Below are positions 28,566 to 38,521 of a stretch of 64,000 bases of DNA, in pieces (position 1 is the first letter of the stretch; each line of letters starts with the position of its first letter). Below the pieces are notes generated by a model, which was given only the letters and a program-made list of their open reading frames with translations, did not search any database and was not told where the DNA came from. The stretch spans positions 1 through 64,000 of the forward strand of contig NZ_FCOX02000026.1 in the NCBI RefSeq assembly GCF_900044055.2, in the 5' to 3' direction. This stretch comes from Caballeronia calidae. Lineage in GTDB: Bacteria; Pseudomonadota; Gammaproteobacteria; Burkholderiales; Burkholderiaceae. A program made the position numbers and the translations under genes.

Positions 28566-29228
28566 ATGAGCGCCGTCCGGTTCGCACGCTTCCTGCGCGC
28601 AGCGGGCGTCGTGGGCGCGATCGCCGCGTATCAGTTCGGCGCGCACCATGCCGCGTCGACGCCCGGCGCGCACGGCCTCGGTCTCGCGCTGGTGCTCGCG
28701 CCCCTTCTGCTCGTCGCGCTGAACGCCGCCGTGCGCTCGCCGGCGCGTGCGTGGCTGCTGCCGTTGTGGGCGCTCGCCTGCGCCGTGCTGTGGCTCGGCC
28801 GCGCGCCGCTGACCGAGCATTTCGGCTGGGGCCTGTGGCTCGAGCACGCAAGCTTCAATCTCGCGCTCGCATGGATGTTCGGGCGCACGCTCGGCCAGGG
28901 GCGCGAACCGCTCTGCACCCAGTTCGCGACGATGGTCCACGGCAAGCTCGAACCGCGCGTCGGGCGCTATACGCGGCGCGTCACCATCGCGTGGACGCTC
29001 TTTTTCGTCGCCACGGCGTTTGTGTCGACGATGCTGTTCGCGTGCGCGTCGATCGTCGCGTGGTCCACGTTCGCCAACTATCTTGCGCTGCCGCTCGTCG
29101 GACTGATGTTCGTCGTCGAGTACGGCTGCCGGCGTATCGCGCTGCCGGGCATGAAGCCGTCGAGCATCATGGACTCGGTTCGCGCCTACACGCAGTCGAT
29201 GCAGATGCGTCGCAGCGGGGCGCAGTGA
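28566..29228 (+). CDS. Aryl polyene cluster membrane protein (COG4648-like)
   Basis: 220 residues with about six hydrophobic segments and a middle loop reading ASFNLALAWMFGRTLGQGREPLCTQFATMVHG, the conserved part of this family. It is found in aryl polyene clusters next to the AMP-ligase; its role is not defined. Start ATG at 28566; stop overlaps the next start (TGATG). Confidence 0.75.
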   Translation: MSAVRFARFLRAAGVVGAIAAYQFGAHHAASTPGAHGLGLALVLAPLLLVALNAAVRSPARAWLLPLWALACAVLWLGRAPLTEHFGWGLWLEHASFNLALAWMFGRTLGQGREPLCTQFATMVHGKLEPRVGRYTRRVTIAWTLFFVATAFVSTMLFACASIVAWSTFANYLALPLVGLMFVVEYGCRRIALPGMKPSSIMDSVRAYTQSMQMRRSGAQ

Positions 29229-30940
29229 TGCCGACGAAGTCATCGCCCATGCAGACCTTTCCGCTGGTTTTCCACTCGTCGCCGGATCAGGTGATCGCCT
29301 GGCGCAACGGCGCGCCCGTCACGGTGCGGGCGTTTCTCGCCGATGTGCGGCGACTCGCCGATGCGCTCCCCGAAGGCGGGCATGTGTTCAACGTCTGCAC
29401 GGATCGTTACCGCTTCACGGTGAGCCTGTGCGCGACGCTCGTCGCTGGAAAAACGAGCCTGCTGCCGTCCACGCATACGCCGGAAATGGTGCGCGCCCTC
29501 GCCTCGTTCGCGCCCGACGCGTTCTGCCTGCACGACACCGACGATTGCCCGATCGATCTGCCGCGCTTCCGCTATCCCGAATCCGCCGTGGCGCACGTCG
29601 ACGGCGAAGCGAAGGTGCCGCAGATCGACGGCGCGCGCGTCGTCGCCTACGTGTTCACGTCCGGCTCGACCGGCGTGCCGGTGCCGCATCGCAAGACGTG
29701 GGGTTTTCTGGTGAAGAACGTGCGCGCGGCGGCGGACCGGCTCGGGCTGCTCGGAGAAGACCGCGCCACGCTCATCGGCACCGTGCCGCCGCAGCATATG
29801 TACGGCTTCGAATCGACGGTGCTGCTCGCGCTGCTCGGCGGCCTCGCGTTCAGCAACCGCCAGCCGTTCTACCCCGTCGATATCCGCGCGGAACTCGATG
29901 CCATTCCCGAGCCGCGCGTGCTCGTCAGTTCGCCGATCCACCTGCGCGCACTGCTGACAAACGAGGAAGCGTTGCCGCGCGCGTCGCTCGTGCTGTCGGC
30001 GACCGCGCCGCTTTCCGAGAAGCTCGCGCTCGACGCCGAAGCGCGTCTGCAGGCGCCGCTGATGGAAATCTACGGCAGCACCGAAACCGGCCAGATCGCG
30101 ACGCGCCGCACCGCGCGCACCGCCGCGTGGGAATTGTTCCCCGACATCGCGCTGACGCCGCGCGCCGATGACGCCGGCGAACAAACGATGTGGGCATCGG
30201 GCGGCCACGTCGAAATGCCGGTGCCGATGGGCGACGCGCTCGAACTCATCGACGGCACGCATTTCCTGCTGCATGGCCGCAAGGCGGATCTGATCAATAT
30301 CGCGGGCAAGCGCACGTCGCTCGCGTATCTGAATCACCAGTTGAACGCGGTGCCGGGTGTCGTCGACGGCGTCTTCCATATGCCCGACGAAACTCACGCC
30401 GATAGCGAGCCCGTGCGCCGCCTGATGGCGCTCGTCGTCGCGCCGGGACTCGCGGCGGCGGACTTGCAGCGCGCCTTGCGCGAGCGCATCGACGCCGCGT
30501 TCATGCCGCGTCCGCTGCTGTTCGTCGATTCGCTGCCGCGCAACGCCACCGGCAAGCTGCCGCGCGAAGTGCTCACGCAACTGATCGAGCAGGAGCGCAA
30601 TCGACGCGCTGCGCTCACGTTCACCGTGCCGCCGGAACATCCCGCGCTCGCCGGACATTTCCCCGGCCGTCCGATCGTGCCGGGCGTCGTGCTGCTCGAC
30701 CACGCGCTCGATGCGATCGGCGCCGCGCTCGGCCGCAACGTCGACGCGTGCAGGATCGAATCCGCGAAATTCCTGAGCCCGGCCGAACCGGGCGAAACGC
30801 TCGACATCGCCTATGAAACGGCGGCGAGCGGTGCGGTCCGCTTCACGATCCGCGCTGGCGCGCGCACGGTGGCGAGCGGCGCGCTCGCGGCGCCGTCCGC
30901 TCCGCCGATGACCACCGCCACGGACACGCACGCATCGTGA
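29228..30940 (+). CDS. Fused AMP-dependent ligase and hot-dog dehydratase, aryl polyene cluster
   Basis: 570 residues. Residues 1-455 are an adenylating ligase: FTSGSTGV (143-150), YGSTETGQ (282-289), and PRNATGK with K443 near the end. Residues 460-570 form a FabZ/ApeI-like hot-dog domain with HFPGRPIVPG at 477-486. The ligase should activate the aromatic starter acid (for example 4-hydroxybenzoate or coumarate) for loading on ACP; the dehydratase would act in chain growth. In E. coli aryl polyene clusters these are separate proteins. Coupled to neighbours by TGATG and GTGA overlaps. Confidence 0.82.
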   Translation: MPTKSSPMQTFPLVFHSSPDQVIAWRNGAPVTVRAFLADVRRLADALPEGGHVFNVCTDRYRFTVSLCATLVAGKTSLLPSTHTPEMVRALASFAPDAFCLHDTDDCPIDLPRFRYPESAVAHVDGEAKVPQIDGARVVAYVFTSGSTGVPVPHRKTWGFLVKNVRAAADRLGLLGEDRATLIGTVPPQHMYGFESTVLLALLGGLAFSNRQPFYPVDIRAELDAIPEPRVLVSSPIHLRALLTNEEALPRASLVLSATAPLSEKLALDAEARLQAPLMEIYGSTETGQIATRRTARTAAWELFPDIALTPRADDAGEQTMWASGGHVEMPVPMGDALELIDGTHFLLHGRKADLINIAGKRTSLAYLNHQLNAVPGVVDGVFHMPDETHADSEPVRRLMALVVAPGLAAADLQRALRERIDAAFMPRPLLFVDSLPRNATGKLPREVLTQLIEQERNRRAALTFTVPPEHPALAGHFPGRPIVPGVVLLDHALDAIGAALGRNVDACRIESAKFLSPAEPGETLDIAYETAASGAVRFTIRAGARTVASGALAAPSAPPMTTATDTHAS

Positions 30941-31911
30941 ACGAGCCGCGCAACCGCGACGACTGGGCCGACCGCCAGGAGCGCAGCAACCTCGCGCTGC
31001 TGCGCTTCATGACGTGGATATCGCTGCGCTTCGGGCGGGGTATCGGGCGCGTGCTGCTGCGGGTCATCACCGCGTATTTCGTCGTCTTTGCACCGCGCGC
31101 GCGGCGTGCGTCGCGCGCGTATCTGAACCGCGCGCTCGGCCGCCATGCGGGCTGGCGCGATGGTTACCGGCATGTGTTCTCGTTCGCGTCGACGATCCAC
31201 GACCGCATCTATCTGCTGAACGAGCGCTTCGATCTGTTCGATATCCGCACGCACGGCGTCGAGGACGTGGAAGCCGCGCTCGCCGGCGGACGCGGCGCCT
31301 TTCTGATGGGCGCGCATCTCGGCAGCTTCGAAGTGGTGCGCGCGATCGGCCGGGTGCAGCCGCATATCCGCATCGCGATCACGATGTACGAGGAAAACGC
31401 GCGCAAGATCAACGCGATCCTCGCCGCCGTGAATCCGGCCGCGCATCACGACGTGATCGGTCTCGGCAAGGTCGATGCGATGCTCAAGGTGCGCGAGCGG
31501 CTCGACGCGGGCAGTCTCGTCGGCATCCTGGCGGACCGCACGCTGCGTCAGGCCGGCGACGCGCTGAAGGAACGCGATTTCCTCGGCACGCCCGCCGCGT
31601 TTCCGCTCGGGCCGCTGCATATGGCGGCGGTGTTGCGCCGTCCGGTCGTCTTCATGACGGGGCTGTATCTCGGCGGCAACCGCTACGATATCCACTTCGA
31701 AACGATCGCGGATTTTTCGAAGGTCGAGCGCGCCGATCGCGCCGCCGCTGTCGATGCCGCGCTCACGCGCTATGTCGCGCTGCTCGAAAAATACTGCCGC
31801 GCCGCGCCATACAACTGGTTCAATTATTTCGACTTCTGGCAGGCGAATGCCGCGCGGGAGCCCGCGCGCTCGGCCGATGGCCGTCTGCGGGAAGCAACGA
31901 GGGATTCCTGA
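30937..31911 (+). CDS. LpxL/HtrB-like lipid acyltransferase, aryl polyene cluster
   Basis: 324 residues. The HX4E motif is H127-LGSF-E132 in GAHLGSFE; a hydrophobic segment lies at about 25-52. LpxL-type enzymes transfer acyl groups from ACP to lipids, and this kind recurs in aryl polyene clusters, probably attaching the polyene. Starts at a GTG within the ligase stop (GTGA). Conserved C-terminal NWFNYFDFW is seen. Confidence 0.82.
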   Translation: MNEPRNRDDWADRQERSNLALLRFMTWISLRFGRGIGRVLLRVITAYFVVFAPRARRASRAYLNRALGRHAGWRDGYRHVFSFASTIHDRIYLLNERFDLFDIRTHGVEDVEAALAGGRGAFLMGAHLGSFEVVRAIGRVQPHIRIAITMYEENARKINAILAAVNPAAHHDVIGLGKVDAMLKVRERLDAGSLVGILADRTLRQAGDALKERDFLGTPAAFPLGPLHMAAVLRRPVVFMTGLYLGGNRYDIHFETIADFSKVERADRAAAVDAALTRYVALLEKYCRAAPYNWFNYFDFWQANAAREPARSADGRLREATRDS

Positions 31912-31915
31912 TCTC

Positions 31916-32500
31916 ATGCGAGTTTTCGCCGCCGTTTTGACGGCCGCTTTGCTATCGGCTTTTTCGACGACCGGTGTCGCCGCCGACGCGCCCTGGACGC
32001 TCGATCGACTGATGAACACGCTCGGCGCGAAGAAATCCGGCCGCGCGCACTTCATCGAGACGCGCTATCTGAAGATCGCGCAGGAGCCGCTGGAATCGTC
32101 GGGCGAACTGGTGTTCGTCGCGCCCGATCATCTGGAAAAGCATACGGTCAGCCCGAAGCCGGAGAATCTTGTCGTCGATGGCGACATGCTCACCGTCGAT
32201 CGCAACGGCCGCAAGATGACCATTCCGCTGCGCAACTATCCGGAACTGAGCGCGTTCATCGAAAGCATCCGCGCGACGCTCGCGGGCAACCGCTTCGCGC
32301 TGGAGAACGCGTACAAGGTGTCGGTCGATGGCAAGGGCGACGACTGGACGCTCACCCTCGTGCCGATCGATTCGCGCATGAAGCAGAAAGTCAGCTCGAT
32401 CACGCTCGCGGGCACGGGCGCAGCGCTCGCGCGTGTCGAGATCCGGCAGGCCGACGGCGATCGCTCGCTGATGCGCCTGCAAGACGCGTCGGCGCACTGA
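31916..32500 (+). CDS. LolA-like outer membrane lipoprotein carrier, aryl polyene cluster
   Basis: 194 residues from the ATG at 31916. Signal peptide about 1-23 (MRVFAAVLTAALLSAFSTTG). The mature part follows the LolA-like plan: RAHFIETRYLKIAQEPLESSGEL near the start and alternating strands thereafter. Such proteins (COG2834) sit next to MMPL exporters in aryl polyene clusters and may carry the lipid-linked pigment across the periplasm. Confidence 0.8.
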   Translation: MRVFAAVLTAALLSAFSTTGVAADAPWTLDRLMNTLGAKKSGRAHFIETRYLKIAQEPLESSGELVFVAPDHLEKHTVSPKPENLVVDGDMLTVDRNGRKMTIPLRNYPELSAFIESIRATLAGNRFALENAYKVSVDGKGDDWTLTLVPIDSRMKQKVSSITLAGTGAALARVEIRQADGDRSLMRLQDASAH

Positions 32501-32506
32501 CACGGC

Positions 32507-34879
32507 ATGCGCGCGGTTCTTCGTCAGCCTGCGGTCATCGTCTGGCTGTGCTTTCTCGCGGTGTGCGCGGCGATCATCGCGCGCACGACGTTCTCCGCCG
32601 ATCTCTCCGCTTTTCTGCCGCGCTCGCCGAGCGCGCAGCAGCGTGTGCTCGTCGAGCAGTTGCGCGACGGACTGGTGTCGCGGCTGATACTCGTCGGCAT
32701 CGAAGGCGGCGATACGAAAGGCCGCGCGGATATTTCGCGCAAGGTCGCGTCCCGGTTGCGCGAGGACAAGCGCTTTTCGGCGATCAACAACGGCGAGCCG
32801 GTTGGCCAGGCGCGCGACGAGCGCTTCGTTTTCGAGCATCGCTATCAGTTGAGTCCCGCCGTGACGCCCGAGCGCTTCAGCGAAGCCGGCCTGAAGGACT
32901 CGCTCGCCGATAGCCTCGATCTGCTCACCTCGTCCGCCGGCATGATGGCGAAGGAGCTCTTGCCGCACGATCCGACCGGCGAAGTCACCGCGCTCGTCAG
33001 TCAACTGGACAGCGCCGCGCAACCGGCGATGCGGGACGGCGTGTGGGCCTCGCGCGACGGCACGCGCGCCGTGCTGCTCGCGCAGACTGCGAGCGCCGGT
33101 TCCGACACCGACGCGCAAGCCAGCGCGATGGCCGCGATCCGCGATGCGTTCGGCCGGGCCGCGCCGGGCGCGTCGCCGTATCGGCTGGTGATGACAGGCC
33201 CCGGCGTGTTCGCTGTCGAAACGCGCGACACGATCATGCGCGACGTGCGCTGGCTGTCGGCGGCGAGCATCGTGCTGATCGTCGTTTTGTTGCTCGCGGT
33301 GTATCGCTCGGTGCCGACCTTGCTGCTCGGCCTGATGCCGGTGCTTTCCGGCGTCGCGGCGGGCGTCGCCGCCGTGAGCCTCGCGTTCGGCACCGTGCAT
33401 GGCCTCACGCTCGGCTTCGGCACGACGCTGATCGGCGAGGCCGTCGATTATTCGATCTATCTCTTTGTGCAATCGGCGGGCATGACGTTCAGCGGGCGGC
33501 GCGGATCGCTCAAGGAATGGGTCGCGGGCTTCTGGCCGACGATCCGCCTCGGCGTGCTGACGTCGATCTGCGGCTTCGCGTCGATGCTGTTCTCGGGCTT
33601 TCCCGGTCTCGTGCAACTCGGGCTGTATTCGATCGTCGGTTTGTCGACGGCGGGCATCGTCACGCGCTTCGTGCTGCCGCATCTGCTGCCGCAAGGCTTC
33701 GCGATCCGCGACGTCTCGCGCCTCGGCAATCTGCTCGCAAGTTTCGCGGCGCACGCGTCGCGTTTGCGCGTGCCGCTCGCGGTCTTGCTCGTCGGCGCGG
33801 TCGCGGCATTGCTGATGCAGCGGCACGGACTGTGGAGCCAGGAGTTGTCGGCGCTGAGCCCGGTTCCGCAGGCGAGCCAGGATCTCGACGAACGCCTGCG
33901 CGCGGATGTCGGCGCGCCCGACGTGCGCTATCTCGTCGTCGTGTCGGCGGCGACGGAGCAGGCGGCGCTCGAACACGCGGAAGCGCTCGCGCATCGACTG
34001 CAGCCTCTGGTCGATGCGCGCGTGATCGCCGGTTACGAAAGCCCGGCGCGCTATCTGCCGAGCGATGCCGCGCAGCGTGCGCGCATCGCGAGCCTGCCGC
34101 CCGCCGATGCCTTGCGCACGCGCCTCGCCACGGCATTGCGCGATCAGACGATCCGCGTGAAGCCCGAGGTCTTCGAGCCTTTCATCGCCGATGTGGAAGC
34201 CGCCCGCGCGCAGCCGCTGCTTCGCCGTGCCGATCTGCAAGGCACGTCGATGGCGCTCGCGGTCGATTCGCTGCTCACCGAACGCGACGGCCGCTGGACC
34301 GCGATGCTCCCGCTGCGCGCGGCCGAAGGCTCCGACGTGCAGGCGCAGAAGATCCGCGCGGCGGTGGCGTCGGCGCAGGTGCCGGACGCGCTTTTCGTCG
34401 ACATGAAAAACGAGGCCGACCGCCTGTATCAGAACTACGTGCACGAGGACATTCGCCTCTCGCTCGGCGGATTCGCCGGGATCGTCGTGCTGCTCGTGCT
34501 CGCGCTTCGCTCTCCCGTGCGCGCCGCGCGCACGCTCGCGCCGCTCGTCGCGGCGGTGATCGTCGTGATCGCGGGGCTGGCGGTCGCGGGCAAGTCGCTC
34601 ACGATCCTGCATCTGATCGGCATGCTGCTGATCGTCGCGGTCGGGTCGAACTATGCGCTCTTCTTCAACTATCGCGCGCACGCCGAGGACAACGCGATCT
34701 CGCCGCAAACGCTCGTCTCGCTCGTGATCGCGAATCTCGCGACGGTGCTCGGCTTCGGCCTGCTCGCGCTCTCGAAAGTGCCGATGCTCGAGACCTTCGG
34801 CCTGACCGTCGGCCCCGGCGCGATTCTCGCGCTGCTGTTTTCGGCGATTCTCGCGCCGCGTTCGGGCTTCACACGATGA
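32507..34879 (+). CDS. MMPL/RND-type exporter of the aryl polyene cluster
   Basis: 790 residues: N-terminal helix, large periplasmic loop (about 30-230), five helices, a second helix with periplasmic loop, and five more. The GFGTTLIGEAVDYSIYLF stretch in the first half and HLIGMLLIVAVGSNYALFF in the second are the conserved membrane segments. It should drive export of the polyene lipid. Follows the LolA-like gene by six bases; its stop overlaps the deacetylase start (ATGA). Confidence 0.85.
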   Translation: MRAVLRQPAVIVWLCFLAVCAAIIARTTFSADLSAFLPRSPSAQQRVLVEQLRDGLVSRLILVGIEGGDTKGRADISRKVASRLREDKRFSAINNGEPVGQARDERFVFEHRYQLSPAVTPERFSEAGLKDSLADSLDLLTSSAGMMAKELLPHDPTGEVTALVSQLDSAAQPAMRDGVWASRDGTRAVLLAQTASAGSDTDAQASAMAAIRDAFGRAAPGASPYRLVMTGPGVFAVETRDTIMRDVRWLSAASIVLIVVLLLAVYRSVPTLLLGLMPVLSGVAAGVAAVSLAFGTVHGLTLGFGTTLIGEAVDYSIYLFVQSAGMTFSGRRGSLKEWVAGFWPTIRLGVLTSICGFASMLFSGFPGLVQLGLYSIVGLSTAGIVTRFVLPHLLPQGFAIRDVSRLGNLLASFAAHASRLRVPLAVLLVGAVAALLMQRHGLWSQELSALSPVPQASQDLDERLRADVGAPDVRYLVVVSAATEQAALEHAEALAHRLQPLVDARVIAGYESPARYLPSDAAQRARIASLPPADALRTRLATALRDQTIRVKPEVFEPFIADVEAARAQPLLRRADLQGTSMALAVDSLLTERDGRWTAMLPLRAAEGSDVQAQKIRAAVASAQVPDALFVDMKNEADRLYQNYVHEDIRLSLGGFAGIVVLLVLALRSPVRAARTLAPLVAAVIVVIAGLAVAGKSLTILHLIGMLLIVAVGSNYALFFNYRAHAEDNAISPQTLVSLVIANLATVLGFGLLALSKVPMLETFGLTVGPGAILALLFSAILAPRSGFTR

Positions 34880-35688
34880 ACGCGCCCGGCACGCCACGCC
34901 GATGGACGCCGACGCCCCTTATCGGCGGCGCGGCGGCCGTGCACGCGGGCGCGCTCGCGGCGCTGGCCGTCGCGCCCGCGATGTGGCCGTGGGCGGCGGG
35001 CAGCGTGATCGCGTCGCATCTCGCGCTGACGGCGGCGGGACTCTGGCCGCGCAGCGCGCTGCTCGGCCACAACTGGACGACGCTGCCGGAATCGGCGGGC
35101 GAATGCATCGCGATCACGATCGACGACGGTCCCGATCCCGATGTCACCCCGCGCGTGCTCGATCTGCTCGACGCGCATGGCGCCCGCGCGACGTTCTTCT
35201 GCATCGGCGAGCGGGCGCTGCGCTATCCGCGCATCGTCGAGGAAATCGTCGCACGCGGGCATGCGGTCGAGAATCACAGCCAGCGGCACCGGCATAACTT
35301 CTCGCTGACGGGACCGGGCGCGATGCGGCGCGAGATCGACGCCGCGCAAGCGACGCTCGGCGAGATCGCGGGCACGCGGCCGCTCTTCTTTCGCGCGCCG
35401 GCGGGATTGCGCAATCCGTTCCTCGAACCGGTGCTGTGCGGTCTGGGCTTACATCTCGCGAGCTGGACGCGGCGCGGCTTCGATACCCGGACCGGCGATG
35501 CGGCGCTCGTCGCGCGCCGTTTGCTGCATGGGTTCGCCGCGCGCGACATTCTGCTCGTGCATGACGGCCACGCCGCGGCCGATGCGAACGGCGCGCCCGT
35601 CGTGCTCGCCGCGCTCGATACGGTGCTGCGCGCGGCGGCCGATCGCGGGCTCGGCACGGTGACCTTGCGCGAAGGAATTGTGGGCTAG
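34876..35688 (+). CDS. Polysaccharide deacetylase (NodB homology) in the aryl polyene cluster
   Basis: 270 residues. Two N-terminal hydrophobic segments (about 15-60), then NodB motifs: TIDDGPD (D83, D84), H134-S-Q-R-H138, and F-F-R-A-P-A-G. Metal-dependent removal of N- or O-acetyl groups from carbohydrate is expected. It may act on the sugar attached by the GT2 or on the lipid anchor. Start ATG overlaps the exporter stop. Confidence 0.82.
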   Translation: MNAPGTPRRWTPTPLIGGAAAVHAGALAALAVAPAMWPWAAGSVIASHLALTAAGLWPRSALLGHNWTTLPESAGECIAITIDDGPDPDVTPRVLDLLDAHGARATFFCIGERALRYPRIVEEIVARGHAVENHSQRHRHNFSLTGPGAMRREIDAAQATLGEIAGTRPLFFRAPAGLRNPFLEPVLCGLGLHLASWTRRGFDTRTGDAALVARRLLHGFAARDILLVHDGHAAADANGAPVVLAALDTVLRAAADRGLGTVTLREGIVG

Positions 35689-35721
35689 ACTGCACGAGCC
35701 CACCGCTCATCCATCGTCCGC

Positions 35722-36444
35722 ATGGTGCCTGACGCGCTCATCGAAACGGCCTGCCGTCCTTACCGCCCCGCGGGCCGTTTCGCGTGGCATTTCGCTTGCG
35801 CGAAACTCCGCAACGATCCGTTCTTCGCGCACATCCTCGCGCACGGCCTGATTCCCGATGACGCGCGCATCCTCGATCTCGGCAGCGGTCAGGGACTGCT
35901 CGCCGCGTGGCTCGTCGGTGCGCACGCGTGGCATCGGCAAAACGCGGAATCGGCGTGGCCCGCGCGCTGGCCCGTGCCGCCCGCGCCGCGCTCGATTCAT
36001 GGCATCGAACTGACGCCGCGCGATATCGACCGGGCGCGCATCGCGTTGAAGGCGCATGACGCGCGCATCCGCTTCGTCTGCGACGACATTCGCGTGGCGC
36101 GGTTTCCGCGCGTCGATGTCGTCGTCGCGTGCGATGTGCTGCATTACGTCGACGCCGCTTCGCAGGCATCGATTCTGCGCCGCGTGCGCGCGAGCCTCGC
36201 GCCGGACGGCGTGCTCCTCTTGCGCGTGAGCGATGCCGCCGCGGGCTGGCGTGCGCGCTTCGATCGCACCGTCGATTTCGGCATGCAGATTGCGCGCTCG
36301 GGACGCGCGGGCCGCCTGACGTGCCGCAGCGAATCGGAATGGCTCGCGCTGCTCGACGAGCTGGGCTTCCGCGCGACAATCCGTCCGATGGGCAACGGCA
36401 CGCACGACGCGAATCGTCTGTTCATTGCGACGCCCGCAGTCTGA
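35722..36444 (+). CDS. SAM-dependent methyltransferase of the aryl polyene cluster
   Basis: 240 residues, class I fold. Motif I ILDLGSGQGLL at about 49-59, then an acidic residue in HGIELTPRDIDRA, and ACDVLHYVD as the post-II motif. Likely methylates the aryl ring or its hydroxyl, as inferred for aryl polyene clusters. 33 bases after the deacetylase. Start ATG at 35722. Confidence 0.78.
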   Translation: MVPDALIETACRPYRPAGRFAWHFACAKLRNDPFFAHILAHGLIPDDARILDLGSGQGLLAAWLVGAHAWHRQNAESAWPARWPVPPAPRSIHGIELTPRDIDRARIALKAHDARIRFVCDDIRVARFPRVDVVVACDVLHYVDAASQASILRRVRASLAPDGVLLLRVSDAAAGWRARFDRTVDFGMQIARSGRAGRLTCRSESEWLALLDELGFRATIRPMGNGTHDANRLFIATPAV

Positions 36445-36524
36445 GGAGCGCCAAGGCCGAACGGCCCGCTTTGTTACAATTAATCGCACTGAACGTCACC
36501 GGATTTTTGGGGATCGAGCTCGTA

Positions 36525-37727
36525 GTGAACCCTCTTCTGCTTACGCATTTCACCGCCACGAGTTGCGCGGGCCGCGGCGTCGATGCGACGCTCGCCGCGC
36601 TCGTCGAAGGACGCGGCGGCCTCGCCCCGTGCGACTTCGGAGGCGCCGCGCTCAACACGTACACGGGCCGCGTCGGCGGCATCGAGGACGCGCCGGTGCG
36701 CGCGGATCTCGCCGAATTCGACTGCCGCAACAATCGCCTCGCGCAACTCGCGATGACGCAGGACGGCTTCGACGAACGCGTGCGCGAAGCGATCGCGCGG
36801 GTCGGCGCGGAGCGTGTCGGCGTGTTCATGGGCACGAGCACCGCGGGCATTCTGGAAACCGAGCTCGCCTATCGGCGCCGCGACGCGCACACCGGCGCGC
36901 TCCCCGCCCACTTCAATTACGCGAACACGCACAATCCCTACTCGCTCGCCGCCTACGTGCGCGCGTACTTCGGGCTGCGCGGACCGGCCGTGTCGGTGTC
37001 GTCGGCGTGCTCGTCGGGCGCGAAGGTGTTCGGCTCGGCGCGGCGCATGCTCGAAACCGGTCTCATCGACGTGGCCGTGGCCGGCGGCGTCGATACGCTC
37101 TGTCTCACGACGCTCTACGGCTTCAACTCGCTCGAGCTGCTCGCGCCGGGGCCGTGCAAGCCGTTCGACGTGAAGCGCGACGGCATTTCGATCGGCGAGG
37201 CGGCGGCGTTCGCGCTGCTCGAACGCAATTCGACCGATGCCGATGACGGCGCCATCCGCCTGCTCGGCATCGGCGAATCGAGCGATGCGTATCACATGTC
37301 GTCGCCGCATCCCGACGGACTCGGCGCGCGCATCGCGATGGAACAGGCGCTCGCGAGCGCCGGGCTCGATGTGCGCGACATCGGCTATGTGAACCTGCAC
37401 GGCACCGCGACGCCGAGCAACGATGCAGCGGAAAGCCGCGCGCTCACGAGCCTCTTCGACCGCGTTCCGTGCAGTTCGACCAAGGGCGCGACGGGTCACA
37501 CGCTCGGCGCGGCGGGCGCGCTCGAAGCGGTGATCGCGGCGCTCGCGTTGAGGCATCAACTGATTCCGGCGGGCACGAACACGACCGAGCCGGATCCCGC
37601 GCTCGGCCTCGACTACGTGCTCGCGACGCGTGAAGCGCCGTTGCGCGCGGTGCTGTCCAACTCGTTCGGCTTCGGCGGGACGAACTGCAGTCTCGTGTTC
37701 GGACGCAAGGGAGCGGCATCGGCATGA
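36525..37727 (+). CDS. Beta-ketoacyl-ACP synthase (KS) of the aryl polyene cluster
   Basis: 400 residues from a GTG at 36525 (VNPLLLTHFTATSCAGRG). Catalytic triad C162 in VSSACSSGAKV, H292 in NLHGTATPSND and H325 in GATGHTLGAAG. This is a condensing FabF-like KS, the partner of the next gene. The 80 bases upstream hold GTTACAAT, a possible internal promoter. The frame is open upstream inside the methyltransferase gene, but the homologous start is at or near 36525. Confidence 0.87.
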   Translation: MNPLLLTHFTATSCAGRGVDATLAALVEGRGGLAPCDFGGAALNTYTGRVGGIEDAPVRADLAEFDCRNNRLAQLAMTQDGFDERVREAIARVGAERVGVFMGTSTAGILETELAYRRRDAHTGALPAHFNYANTHNPYSLAAYVRAYFGLRGPAVSVSSACSSGAKVFGSARRMLETGLIDVAVAGGVDTLCLTTLYGFNSLELLAPGPCKPFDVKRDGISIGEAAAFALLERNSTDADDGAIRLLGIGESSDAYHMSSPHPDGLGARIAMEQALASAGLDVRDIGYVNLHGTATPSNDAAESRALTSLFDRVPCSSTKGATGHTLGAAGALEAVIAALALRHQLIPAGTNTTEPDPALGLDYVLATREAPLRAVLSNSFGFGGTNCSLVFGRKGAASA

Positions 37728-38521
37728 CTCCATTGCGTGCATATATCGAAGGCATCGGCGTGATCGGGCCGGGGCTCGCCGACTGGCCCCGCACCGCCGA
37801 CGTCCTGACGCAACGCGCGACGCTCGACGCCGCGACGACGGTGCTGCCGCCGCCGGCCGGATTGCCGTCCGCCGAGCGCCGCCGCACCGGGCCGGTCGTG
37901 CGCGCGGCGCTCGCGGCCGCGCACGAAGCGGTCGCGCACAGCGGCCGCGATGCCGCCACGCTCGCCGCGGTGTTCGCGGCATCGGGCGGCGACGGCGGGA
38001 ATTTCCACGCGATCTGCGAGACGCTCGCGAGCGACGAGCCGCAACTCTCGCCGACGCGCTTTCACAACTCCGTCCACAACGCGCCCGCGGGCTACTGGAG
38101 CATCGCGACACGCGCGATGGCTTCGTCGAACGTGCTGTGCGCGTACGACGGCAGCTTCGCGGCGGGCTTGCTGGAGAGCCTCGCGCAAGTCAGCGTGGAT
38201 GGCACAGCGACGCTGCTCGTCGCGTACGACACGGACTATCCCGAGCCGTTGCGCCGCGTGCGCCCGATCGCCGATGCGTTCGGCGTCGCGCTCGTGCTCG
38301 CGCCGCAGGAAAGCGAGCGGACGCTCGCGCGCATCGAGGCGCGTCTCACCGATGCCGATGCGCTCACCTTCGCCGATGCCGGTCTCGAAGCGCTGCGCCT
38401 GTCGAATCCCGCCGCGCGCGCGCTGCCGCTGCTCGACGCAATCGCGCGCGGGCAGGCATCGAACGTCGTGCTCGATTATCTCGACGGCACGCGCGTCGCC
38501 GTGGATATCGATCCGTCATGA
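37724..38521 (+). CDS. KS-like chain-length-factor protein, aryl polyene cluster
   Basis: 265 residues, about two thirds of a KS. The N-terminal thiolase-fold half is recognisable (YIEGIGVIGPGLADW; RFHNSVHNAPAGYWSIAT), but the active-site Cys region reads ATRAMASSNVLCAYDG, and the C-terminal His motifs are lacking. Such truncated KS homologs pair with the KS as chain-length factors in aryl polyene and xanthomonadin synthases. Overlaps the KS end by four bases and the dehydratase start by four. Confidence 0.8.
   Translation: MTPLRAYIEGIGVIGPGLADWPRTADVLTQRATLDAATTVLPPPAGLPSAERRRTGPVVRAALAAAHEAVAHSGRDAATLAAVFAASGGDGGNFHAICETLASDEPQLSPTRFHNSVHNAPAGYWSIATRAMASSNVLCAYDGSFAAGLLESLAQVSVDGTATLLVAYDTDYPEPLRRVRPIADAFGVALVLAPQESERTLARIEARLTDADALTFADAGLEALRLSNPAARALPLLDAIARGQASNVVLDYLDGTRVAVDIDPS

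Noticed and set aside
31952..34897. 981-codon minus-strand open frame opposite the LolA-like and MMPL genes
   Set aside because: Composition is almost all Arg, Ala, Glu, Asp and His; the plus strand has the real exporter genes.
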